Origin: Chloroflexota bacterium
Lineage (GTDB): Bacteria > Chloroflexota > Dehalococcoidia > Dehalococcoidales > RBG-16-60-22
NCBI GenBank assembly: GCA_025358235.1
Contig: JANYKH010000289.1
Location: 1-7,054 of the forward strand
DNA length: 7,054 nucleotides
Reading direction: 5' to 3'
Both the position numbers and the translations under genes were made by a program. Under the pieces are notes generated by a model, which saw nothing but the letters and a program-made list of their open reading frames with translations, was not told the origin of the DNA and did no database searches. This document shows, piece after piece, positions 1 through 6,136 of this stretch; within the stretch, counting starts at the first letter, position 1; every line of letters starts with the position of its first letter.

Positions 1-218
1 GCCGCGTTGGACTGGACTCCCGTGCCGACTCCCCAGCCCAGGCTGAACGAAGCTTTGTCCGCACCAGCCTCCAGGCTGGTCCCGGTTGCTCCGCCCTGAG
101 CGGGACTGATTATAATGCTTTCTGGCGTGTTGACAGCCGGATAAGCGCTGGCGCTGCCGGCTAGCAGCGTGGAAAACATAGCGATAACGCAAATTGCCGG
201 ATAGAATAACCTTTTCAT
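1..218 (-). CDS. Secreted protein of unknown function, N-terminal part (runs off the window)
   Basis: This is the first 72 codons of a leftward gene; the 3' end is outside the window. The N-terminus is a textbook Sec signal peptide: MKR, a hydrophobic core at about residues 4-20 (LFYPAICVIAMFSTLLA), then GSASA with probable signal peptidase I cleavage after Ala25. No lipobox cysteine is present. The mature part visible (about residues 26-72) is rich in Gly, Ala, Ser and Thr, with a GWGVGTGVQS stretch that would suit a beta-structured exported or cell-surface protein, but no family is recognisable. The start is well supported: GGAGG lies 7 bases upstream, and reading upstream in frame reaches a stop (TGA at 299-297) without another ATG, GTG or TTG. 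It is divergent from the lipoprotein gene, so both may be controlled from the shared upstream region. Function unknown. Confidence 0.72.
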   Translation of the reverse strand, partial: MKRLFYPAICVIAMFSTLLAGSASAYPAVNTPESIIISPAQGGATGTSLEAGADKASFSLGWGVGTGVQSNA

Positions 219-225
219 CCCAGAA

Positions 226-230
226 CCTCC
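226..230 (-). promoter_or_regulatory. Shine-Dalgarno sequence of the secreted-protein gene
   Basis: GGAGG read on the minus strand, 7 bases upstream of the ATG at 218-216. It is the strongest ribosome binding site in the window and fixes the start of the left-edge gene. Confidence 0.7.
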
Positions 231-322
231 ACTTTTAGCGTGATTACACTTCCAAAATTGCAGACTTATCTGCTTTTCCCTGTGTTCACATCCTCCTCAA
301 ATCTTTAATAAGCTCTTTTAGC

Positions 323-558
323 TATACGTATATATTGATATACCATAATATATTGATGCCAAAACTAAATATTAACTAAATAAAGCCTTTGAATCTGAGG
401 GCAGAGGTCCTTTGAGGCCAGAAAATGAAGAGGCCGGATTTAATTTAAACTACGCCTAAGCGAAGTGTAACGATTCAAAATCACGGTGTATATGATTTAT
501 GTCACATTGCATACGTATATCGAGATGGTACCCTGATGACGGGCTTCTTATACGTATA
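323..558. promoter_or_regulatory. Cluster of three ATACGTAT palindromes, possible operator sites
   Basis: The self-complementary 8-mer ATACGTAT occurs at 324-331, 511-518 and 550-557. The first and third extend to the perfect 10-bp palindrome TATACGTATA (323-332, 549-558); the second is CATACGTATA. All three continue on the right with AT, giving ATACGTATAT. Centres are 187 and 39 bases apart. Copies of one palindrome between divergent genes suggest binding sites of a dimeric regulator. The alternative is chance in an AT-rich stretch, since the flanks are runs of alternating AT; the central CG makes chance less likely but does not exclude it. No regulator gene is in the window. Confidence 0.4.
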
Positions 559-634
559 TATATATAAATTGATGGCTAACAGTAACACGATTTTTGTAAA
601 TTGTCTATTGAATAACACTCTCAAAAAATCCCAT

Positions 635-663
635 TTGACACTTGCTCAGGCGTAATGCATGAT
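635..663 (+). promoter_or_regulatory. Candidate sigma-70-type promoter for the lipoprotein gene
   Basis: A perfect -35 TTGACA (635-640) is followed after exactly 17 bases by CATGAT (658-663), which matches 4 of 6 positions of TATAAT. Transcription would start near 670, leaving a leader of about 230 bases before the ATG at 898. A TATAAA at 670-675 is too far from TTGACA to pair with it. The -10 is mediocre. Confidence 0.35.
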
Positions 664-768
664 GGTACTTATAAAATGTAACGAATATTTAATGTTTTTT
701 CGCGCCATTTCGAGAGCATCACCCGGTATTTCGCTACACGGCCAGTTTCGTATTTGATGTGTTCATTT

Positions 769-786
769 ACAGTGATGGATCACTGT
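769..786. promoter_or_regulatory. Perfect 8-2-8 inverted repeat, possible operator or leader hairpin
   Basis: ACAGTGAT-GG-ATCACTGT is a perfect dyad of 8-bp arms around 2 bases. It lies downstream of the candidate promoter and 111 bases before the lipoprotein start. As DNA it has the size of an operator for a dimeric helix-turn-helix repressor; as RNA it would form a 7-bp stem with a UGGA loop. No T-run follows, so it is not an intrinsic terminator. I do not recognise the regulator family. Confidence 0.4.
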
Positions 787-897
787 TGTAGACCGGAACA
801 ATATCGGGCCAGCAGCGAGCGCACTAAAACGCATCGGCTCTCAAACCGGCGTGGGACATGGGCTTCTTGTGTTGATGGGTTTTCAAGTTTCAGAGTT

Positions 898-2118
898 ATG
901 TTAAAAATAAAAAATAGTTCGGTTTGGCTAACCTCAGTTCTCGTGGTTCTACCGGTGATTTTACTGGCATGCTCTCCCTTGGCGCCCACCCCAACCGCTA
1001 CCCTTCCCGGAGACTTTCAGGATTTGCCCCGCCTGTATGACAACATAGCCGCTGAATTCTCTACCTTGATGACTTTCAAAGATAGCGAATTCACTACCAT
1101 CACTTCCAAAGCAGAATTTATCGTCCCGCCTGTGTCCATTGAGTGGATGGGCAATATCTTCACCGGCGAGTTGAAAGAAACCGTCACCGGTGACGAGGTG
1201 TTTTACCAGGTGCATGGCAGCACATCTGATGATATGCTGTGGCTGGAATCCGTTTCCTACTCCAAACAGGTAATGCGGCCGGATGTTAACCGCGGCTCGT
1301 TTTATAGAATAACGCTCCGGAATCTTTCCATCGGCAAGACTTCTAACGGCGTTGTCACGGGTCTCGGCCGATTTGAGCGCACCGGCGCTGACATCCGTAA
1401 ATTTGTTGATAAAATTGAATATATCGAAGGCCCGGTGGAAAACGGTATTATCAAACCCGCGACTACTTATCTCTCCAGTGATTGGACGAACCCCACATTG
1501 AATCTGAAATTGAGCGCGGGCCCCGGCCGTGACAGTATCGTCGATACCGTAGGATTGCTGCAGAAAGACACTACCCTCACCGCCCGGCTTTATGTCCTGA
1601 TCAACTTTGAAATCGACAATGCCGCGATTGCCTTCCCCATCGAATTCACCATTCCCCCCATGACGATCGCGTGGAAAGGTAAAACATTCAGCGGAAAAAC
1701 GGAAAAGACCGGTCCCGGCAGCGATACTGTTTATCAACTAAATGGCGCTGTCTCATCTGACGGGCTGCGTCTGGAATCGCTCGTATATTCGCGGCAAATT
1801 TGGCGCCCCGGTTCCAATCAGGGCACGTTTTATAAAGTCACCTTGAAGGATGTTCCTATCGGCCGGCTGGTCAGCGGAAAAGTGGAAAACCTGGGTAAAT
1901 TGGACCTTGCCGGGCCGTCCGTCCAGCGGTTTGTGGAGAAGATAGAATATATTGAGGGACCACTCAACGTGGGACAGATTATCCCCACTACTAACCTGAT
2001 TTCAATCGAATGGGCCAATCCGCTTACTCAGCCAGCCCTGAGCCTGGCCTTTAGCGCCGAAGCAGCCCCTGATTTAAATGAGACCACCCCGCCCAAAGGC
2101 GGGATGATGGGAAAATAA
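898..2118 (+). CDS. Lipoprotein of unknown function with a duplicated domain
   Basis: Predicted 406-residue membrane-anchored lipoprotein. The N-terminus has a positive start (MLKIK), a hydrophobic stretch at residues 9-24 and a lipobox LLAC with the acylated cysteine at residue 25, followed by a short Pro/Thr linker (APTPTATLP). The rest is two copies of one domain (about residues 73-199 and 249-375) that align without gaps at an offset of 176 residues; shared landmarks are PP..I.W.G..F.G, LES..YS.Q..RP, G.FY..TL, KIEYIEGP and W.NP. A charged tail (DLNETTPPKGG) ends the protein. I recognise no family; a beta-rich extracellular binding or structural role is only a guess. The reading frame is open upstream to a TTG at 754 and ATG at 757, but those 48 extra residues would bury the signal peptide, so the ATG at 898 is preferred even though its ribosome binding site is poor. 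It is convergent with the U32 gene. Confidence 0.8.
   Translation: MLKIKNSSVWLTSVLVVLPVILLACSPLAPTPTATLPGDFQDLPRLYDNIAAEFSTLMTFKDSEFTTITSKAEFIVPPVSIEWMGNIFTGELKETVTGDEVFYQVHGSTSDDMLWLESVSYSKQVMRPDVNRGSFYRITLRNLSIGKTSNGVVTGLGRFERTGADIRKFVDKIEYIEGPVENGIIKPATTYLSSDWTNPTLNLKLSAGPGRDSIVDTVGLLQKDTTLTARLYVLINFEIDNAAIAFPIEFTIPPMTIAWKGKTFSGKTEKTGPGSDTVYQLNGAVSSDGLRLESLVYSRQIWRPGSNQGTFYKVTLKDVPIGRLVSGKVENLGKLDLAGPSVQRFVEKIEYIEGPLNVGQIIPTTNLISIEWANPLTQPALSLAFSAEAAPDLNETTPPKGGMMGK
1114..1494 (+). repeat. Lipoprotein domain copy 1
   Basis: Encodes residues 73-199 of the 406-residue lipoprotein, from EFIVPPVSIEW to SSDWTNP. It aligns gap-free to copy 2 exactly 528 bases downstream. My hand count is 56 identical residues of 127 (about 44%). 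DNA identity is visibly lower, so this is an old duplication. Confidence 0.85.
1642..2022 (+). repeat. Lipoprotein domain copy 2
   Basis: Encodes residues 249-375, from EFTIPPMTIAW to SIEWANP. The best-kept blocks relative to copy 1 are LES..YS, RP..N.G.FY..TL and KIEYIEGP, the last identical over eight residues. The weakest block is the loop after W.G..F.G. The region between copies (about residues 200-248) also contains an RLY motif resembling the one before copy 1, so the true duplicated unit may begin further upstream. Confidence 0.85.
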
Positions 2119-2176
2119 GCTCAATTACCTACCCCGGAATCGCCCGGCGATCGGATTGGAACAAAAATCGGTCCCG

Positions 2177-2208
2177 CCCCCGCGTTGAAGGGGTAAAAAT
2201 TATTTTAC
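2177..2208. terminator. Weak hairpins between convergent genes, possible bidirectional terminator
   Basis: The 103-base gap between the convergent lipoprotein and U32 genes holds CCCC (2177-2180) pairing with GGGG (2190-2193) around an 8-base loop, directly followed by the perfect AT-rich inverted repeat GTAAAA-ATTA-TTTTAC (2193-2208). Neither has the long GC stem and clean T-run of a strong intrinsic terminator. Position is the main support. Confidence 0.22.
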
Positions 2209-2221
2209 GGACAGGATCCGG

Positions 2222-4186
2222 CTACTCTACCGGACGGTAAAGATGCCCTGATGTATAGCCCTTGCGCATCCGGCGGTCCGGCACTTCTTTGCGCTGCATC
2301 TCCTTGTACATCTCGATAAACTCTGCGCTCTTGCCCTGTTTATCGATCATGAAGCGAGAGTAGCCCATTTCTTTTAATTTCCGAATATCGTTGAAGACGC
2401 CATAAGGCCGGGCGTTCAACACCTGCCAGAACTGGTCCTCTTTGCGGACGTGGAACACCAGCCCCTTATCATCTTTCAGGAATTTGCACTTGAGGGGGAT
2501 GAGAGTATTTATGACCACGATGTCACCGTGGATAAAGACGACACCATCCTTGTTATTAAACCGCTTCAAATCATCCAGCGACAGTTCCGGCGAGAGTACC
2601 GGCACCACGCGGTACCGGCTAAAGTAAAGCATGTCCAGTTCGTTAAAAATGTTCAGGGAATAGTCCAGGAACACCGGCACATCAAATTCATCACGGCGCG
2701 CCAAAAATCCCAGGTTGCCGGTCATAATCGCCCCCGGCTGGCGACCTTTCAGATTGGCAAAGGCCTCTTTCAGCCGGGCTTCGGTCATGATGCGAGGCAG
2801 GTAGGCCCCCATCACGGCACTGCCCTTCCATCTGCCGACACCGGGGAAATCCTGGGCGAAGATGTTGTAAAAGACTATGTCCGCGCCGGCAGCGGCGGCG
2901 GCACGCGCTTCCTCAAGAGAATAGACGCGGGCCATCGTTCCTTCTATTTTCGATTTGTGCCGTTCGATCTCAGGCAGTCTTAGTTTTCCGGGGCGGCGTT
3001 TCTGCTCAAAAATCGGCATGGACTGTCTTTCAAAATCGGGCTCGATTTTTATTGACTGAGTGGAAGTGAGGTAAATGCGGTCGCCTTCCCTGGCATCGAT
3101 GTCCAGCTTGACGTTTTCCCCCTCCTCCGCCCATTTCACATCCCGGTCGTGAACCGTAAGAGATTTCACAATAGAGCCGGTGACCTTTTCACCGGACCAA
3201 ATCCCGATGCCATCACCAACCGAAAGGCCGCGCATGAGGAGAATATGGCCGCCTTTAACCGTGCCCAGCAAAGCGCCCCGGTTCATGGGTTTTTCAGGAG
3301 AGAGCACCTCTTTATCGCCAAAAGTGAGCCCTTCAGTGAATTCCCGGTTGAAGACGACTTCGATGTCCAGAGCTTCTTTGGTCGGCACCTTGAATTTGCC
3401 ATTCAGATATGAATCGATGGCTTTACGGTAAAGTCGGGTAGCCACCGCCACATAAGTCGCTGAGCGCATGCGCCCTTCGATCTTAAAACCGGTGACGCCG
3501 GCTTCTATAAGTTCCGGCAAACGTTCAACGGTGCAGAGTTCCTTGGTGCTCAACGGATATTCGCCGTTAAATTTCTGACGGCATATCTGGGCGCATTGGC
3601 CCCGGTTGCCGCTGCGGTTGCTGACGAAGCTGGAAAAGAGGCAGAGACCGCTGTAGCTGAGGCACAAAGCGCCGTGCACAAATACTTCCACCCTGGTCCC
3701 GGCTTCTGCAATCTCTTTGATTTCCGACAGGGTTAGTTCGCGGGGAAGAATGATCCGGTCAGCCTTTTTCAGCAAACTCGCGCTGCTCTTGTTGCCGATG
3801 GCCCCCTGGGTGGAGATAAAAACCTTCAAGCCGGGGAAATTAGTCTTGATAATATCGACGAAACTGTAATGCTGGATGATGACCCCGTCCACCCCCGTCC
3901 CATAAACCCGGGACATCGTGGCAAAGAAATGCTGGATTTCTTCATTCCTTACCAGGGTATTCATCGTCACGTAGACGCGGGTGCCGCGCTCGTGGCAGTA
4001 GGCGACGACTTTTTCCAGGTCTTCAAGCCCGAAATTCTGGGCGTTGATGCGGGCGTTAAACACCTTCGTGCCGAGATAGACGGCGTCAGCCCCGTTAGTA
4101 ACAGCGGCAGTCAGCGCGTCCCAGCTGCCCGCGGGGGCCAGCAATTCAAGTTCCGGCTTTTTAACTATGTTTGGCGTATTCGGCAT
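2222..4186 (-). CDS. U32 family protein (annotated as peptidase U32/collagenase-like), probable RNA hydroxylation enzyme of the RlhA/TrhP type
   Basis: Predicted 654 residues, about the length of E. coli RlhA (YdcP). The N-terminal half is a typical U32 barrel: ELLAPAGSWDALTAAVTNGADAVYLG at residues 13-39, STQGAIGN at 125-132, and the family signature region EVFVHGALCLSYSGLC at 167-182. Cysteines 175, 182, 198 and 202 are spaced as expected for an iron-sulfur cluster; related U32 proteins (UbiU/UbiV) bind 4Fe-4S through conserved cysteines. GFKIEGRMRS at 233-242 is another family landmark. The C-terminal half (about 380-654) matches the extra region of long U32 proteins and ends in the familiar SGHLYRPVE. 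Known relatives hydroxylate 23S rRNA (RlhA) or tRNA uridine 34 (TrhP), with prephenate needed for the reaction; protease activity is doubtful for most members. Which substrate applies here cannot be told. The start ATG has a weak purine-rich site (TGGAAAAAAT); a likely promoter lies at 4277-4250. It is convergent with the lipoprotein gene. Confidence 0.88.
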   Translation of the reverse strand: MPNTPNIVKKPELELLAPAGSWDALTAAVTNGADAVYLGTKVFNARINAQNFGLEDLEKVVAYCHERGTRVYVTMNTLVRNEEIQHFFATMSRVYGTGVDGVIIQHYSFVDIIKTNFPGLKVFISTQGAIGNKSSASLLKKADRIILPRELTLSEIKEIAEAGTRVEVFVHGALCLSYSGLCLFSSFVSNRSGNRGQCAQICRQKFNGEYPLSTKELCTVERLPELIEAGVTGFKIEGRMRSATYVAVATRLYRKAIDSYLNGKFKVPTKEALDIEVVFNREFTEGLTFGDKEVLSPEKPMNRGALLGTVKGGHILLMRGLSVGDGIGIWSGEKVTGSIVKSLTVHDRDVKWAEEGENVKLDIDAREGDRIYLTSTQSIKIEPDFERQSMPIFEQKRRPGKLRLPEIERHKSKIEGTMARVYSLEEARAAAAAGADIVFYNIFAQDFPGVGRWKGSAVMGAYLPRIMTEARLKEAFANLKGRQPGAIMTGNLGFLARRDEFDVPVFLDYSLNIFNELDMLYFSRYRVVPVLSPELSLDDLKRFNNKDGVVFIHGDIVVINTLIPLKCKFLKDDKGLVFHVRKEDQFWQVLNARPYGVFNDIRKLKEMGYSRFMIDKQGKSAEFIEMYKEMQRKEVPDRRMRKGYTSGHLYRPVE

Positions 4187-4249
4187 ATTTTTTCCATTTC
4201 CAGACTAATTTTGTGACATTGCGACTAAGGTTCCATTAAGAGGAGGGGA

Positions 4250-4277
4250 AGTATAAGCCTTTTGCAGGTTTGTTCAA
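4250..4277 (-). promoter_or_regulatory. Candidate promoter of the U32 gene
   Basis: Read on the minus strand: TTGAAC (4277-4272), a 16-base spacer, then TATACT (4255-4250), which matches 5 of 6 positions of TATAAT. Transcription would begin near 4243, about 57 bases before the U32 ATG. It lies in the 134-base gap after the permease gene, where I see no clear terminator, so read-through from the upstream genes is also possible. Confidence 0.4.
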
Positions 4278-4320
4278 GAAGGGCGAAGTGGGATGGCAAA
4301 GGAACAAGAAAGAGGAATGT

Positions 4321-5133
4321 CTATTTCCAACGTATCACAACTGACTCTCTTCTGAAAAGCTTTACGGCGGACCACAGTGCCAACGCATTTACCCCGGCCA
4401 AGAGAATTCCAAGGAGGATTGTCGGCACGACCGTAAACCAGAGAGCGCCAGTGACCTGCAAAGCGATCAAGCCGAAGACCGGGAAAATGATGAGGATAAT
4501 GCTGTTCTGAGCACTCTTCGCGTCTTTGGCCCTTGACGAGCCGATGACGCCAAGCAAAAAACTCAGCAAAGCCATGAGGGGGGCCAGCAATAAAATCGTA
4601 ATATACCAGGCAGGGGTGACCACCAGGCTGATGAGAGCGCCCCACCCCATAATCCGCACCGCCAGGAAAAATATCAAGGTGCATATCCAGGTAAGAATGA
4701 CGGCGGGAACAGCACCCGCTAATGCTTTACCAAAAAGAAGCTCCCAGGTGTGGAGAGGGGTTGCCAGCAGCGCTTCCAGGCTGCCGGAAAGTTTTTCCTC
4801 GACGATGCTGAAGGTGGCGGAGTTGACGGCGATCATCGTGGGAATGAGCAGGATGTAAAACATCATCTGACTCAGCAGGAAGACCTGGATTTGCTGCACC
4901 GCAGGCAGCGCGCCAACCGCGGGAACGGTCTGAATCAGGTTGCTCAGGGCTTTCTGAACAATGTCCAGACCGAGGATAGAGTCAACTGCAAATTCCTGTA
5001 TCGCCCAGAAAACGGTGACCGCCTGAGCGATAATCAGCAGAGGCAGCAGCGTGACCATCAATAGACTGTTCAAGTCATGGAGAGCCACCTGCCATTCCTT
5101 AAGCAGGATATTCTTGACGCGTTTATTTAACAT
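4321..5133 (-). CDS. ABC-2 type transporter permease
   Basis: A 270-residue integral membrane protein, the permease partner of the ATPase encoded immediately upstream. About six hydrophobic segments are visible, at roughly residues 23-46, 84-107, 138-160, 176-199, 211-228 and 232-257. The cytoplasmic motif after the second segment, EEKLSGSLEALLATPL (112-127), is the hallmark of ABC-2 permeases of the NatB/CcmB-like exporter class, where it couples to the ATPase. The extracytoplasmic loop between segments 1 and 2 is fairly large (about 47-83). The start codon lies inside the end of the ATPase gene (11-base overlap, ATG within its last codons), which points to translational coupling. Substrate unknown: family members export Na+, drugs, polysaccharides or lipids. 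Assignment to the family is firm. Confidence 0.88.
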   Translation of the reverse strand: MLNKRVKNILLKEWQVALHDLNSLLMVTLLPLLIIAQAVTVFWAIQEFAVDSILGLDIVQKALSNLIQTVPAVGALPAVQQIQVFLLSQMMFYILLIPTMIAVNSATFSIVEEKLSGSLEALLATPLHTWELLFGKALAGAVPAVILTWICTLIFFLAVRIMGWGALISLVVTPAWYITILLLAPLMALLSFLLGVIGSSRAKDAKSAQNSIILIIFPVFGLIALQVTGALWFTVVPTILLGILLAGVNALALWSAVKLFRRESVVIRWK

Positions 5134-6061
5134 TTTCAGGTTTGTCCCGCACCAGGTTCAGATAAATATCCTCGAGTGTAGGCCGTTCTTCTGTGACGCT
5201 GGCAATCCGGGCCCCGGCGTCCACAACGGCTTTGACCACTTCCGGAGAGTTTATTTCCATGTTTTTTAATTCCAGGGTCAGAGCGCTCTCTTCCCGTTTC
5301 AGAGACAGGACGAAAGGCAGAGCCCGCGCCGCTGCTTCGACGGCGTCCGTGACTTTGGCCATGTGAATGATCAATTGGGGATGGAAAAAGCGAAGACGCA
5401 GATTGTCCGGGGTATCCAGCGCCAGCAGTTTCGTCCTGATCACCGCGATGCGGGAACAGAGCGATTCAGCTTCCGGCAGGTTATGGGTGGAAATGAAAAT
5501 GGTGCGGCCCTCAGTACTGAGTTTTTTAATAAGATCACGGACTTCATGCGCGGCTTCAGGGTCAAGCCCAGAGGTGGGTTCGTCAAGAAAGACGATTTTA
5601 GGCTCATGGATAAGGGCGCGCGCCAGGGCAAGTCGCTGTTTCATGCCTTTGGAAAAACCGCCGGCATAGTCATCCCGCCGGTCCCATAGGCCCATTAATT
5701 TAAGGTATTTCTCCACCTGAGCGGCGACATTGATATTTTCGTAAAAACCGGCGAAGTATTCCAAGTTACGCCGGGCGCTCAGACGCTCGTAAAGACCGGT
5801 GCGTTCCGTCAGCAGGCCGATAACCTCGTGGAGACGTTCCGGTTCAAGGTCAGGGCGAATCCCTGCCACGTTGGCGGTACCGGCAGTGGGCGAGATAATG
5901 CCAGCCAGCATACGGATAGTGGTGGTTTTTCCCGCGCCGTTAGGCCCGAGAAAACCGAGAACCTCACCCTCGTTGACGGTAATGTTGATTCCCTCTACGG
6001 CGGTAAAACTGTCAAACCTGCGGGTTAGTCCGCTAGCTTCGATGATAGGCATGCCATACAT
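5123..6061 (-). CDS. ABC transporter ATP-binding protein, NatA/CcmA-type exporter ATPase
   Basis: A 312-residue cytoplasmic nucleotide-binding subunit that drives the permease encoded next to it. All key motifs are present: Walker A GPNGAGKTT (39-47, Lys45), signature FSKGMKQ (136-142), Walker B IVFLDEP (156-162, with Asp160 and catalytic Glu161), D-loop SGLD (164-167) and switch His193 in STHNLPEAE. Where the Q-loop glutamine usually sits, the sequence reads LLTERTGLYERLS (83-95), with Glu86 in place of Gln, a pattern I associate with NatA-like exporters. The final 95 residues or so form an accessory domain common in this subgroup. The first methionine is used here, but a start at the fourth codon (6052) gives MPIIEASGLTRRF, which fits the family better; neither has a clear ribosome binding site. 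The gene follows the short crotonase by 75 bases, in the same reading frame, without an obvious terminator. Confidence 0.92.
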   Translation of the reverse strand: MYGMPIIEASGLTRRFDSFTAVEGINITVNEGEVLGFLGPNGAGKTTTIRMLAGIISPTAGTANVAGIRPDLEPERLHEVIGLLTERTGLYERLSARRNLEYFAGFYENINVAAQVEKYLKLMGLWDRRDDYAGGFSKGMKQRLALARALIHEPKIVFLDEPTSGLDPEAAHEVRDLIKKLSTEGRTIFISTHNLPEAESLCSRIAVIRTKLLALDTPDNLRLRFFHPQLIIHMAKVTDAVEAAARALPFVLSLKREESALTLELKNMEINSPEVVKAVVDAGARIASVTEERPTLEDIYLNLVRDKPENVK

Positions 6062-6136
6062 TTTACGGCATTCTGCGTTTTTGTGCGAGGGTAATTGGCT
6101 ATTTTGACAGATATCTTCACGGTGGGAGGGAGGTTA

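Larger units (their letters stand above)
219..897. other. Divergent noncoding region, AT-rich, upstream of two exported-protein genes
   Basis: These 679 bases lie between the start of the leftward secreted-protein gene and the most likely start of the rightward lipoprotein gene. No convincing coding sequence is seen. The left part (about 300-600) is very AT-rich and holds three ATACGTAT palindromes and a direct repeat ATATATTGAT (330-339 and 348-357). GCAGA-CTTA-TCTGC at 260-273 is a small 5-bp hairpin that would fall in the leader of the leftward mRNA. CCTTTGA occurs twice (386-392 and 409-415). A candidate rightward promoter is at 635-663 and a perfect dyad at 769-786. I compared the 670-897 segment with riboswitch patterns I know (cyclic di-GMP, cobalamin, SAM) and could not match any. 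Both flanking products are exported, which fits coordinated control from this region, but that is inference. Confidence 0.6.

Noticed and set aside
266..298. GAGGAGGA followed by ATGTGA or a 7-codon GTG frame on the minus strand, in the leader of the secreted-protein gene
   Set aside because: The start codon is only 0-2 bases from the purine run, too close for initiation, and the ATG reading is an immediate start-stop.
335..573. TTGAT half-sites at 335, 353 and 569 suggesting FNR-type boxes
   Set aside because: None has the matching ATCAA four bases downstream; they are single half-sites in AT-rich DNA.
754..897. Extended N-terminus of the lipoprotein from TTG 754 or ATG 757
   Set aside because: The added 48 residues are polar, Cys- and Arg-rich and would place the signal peptide and lipobox internally; the ATG at 898 gives a normal lipoprotein N-terminus.
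961..1737. 258-codon open frame on the minus strand inside the lipoprotein gene
   Set aside because: It is antisense to a gene with a lipobox and a conserved internal duplication, and its translation resembles no protein family.
2134..2150. ATCGCC-C-GGCGAT inverted repeat after the lipoprotein gene as a terminator
   Set aside because: The loop would be a single base unless the stem is shortened, and no T-run follows in either direction.
2450..2983. 177-codon open frame on the plus strand inside the U32 gene
   Set aside because: It is a shadow of a gene with clear family motifs on the opposite strand; the translation shows no domain.
4240..4510. Plus-strand AGGAGGGG at 4241-4248 followed by an 82-codon frame from TTG 4262
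   Set aside because: The spacing to the start is about 13 bases, and most of the frame lies antisense to the ABC permease; the purine run is probably chance.
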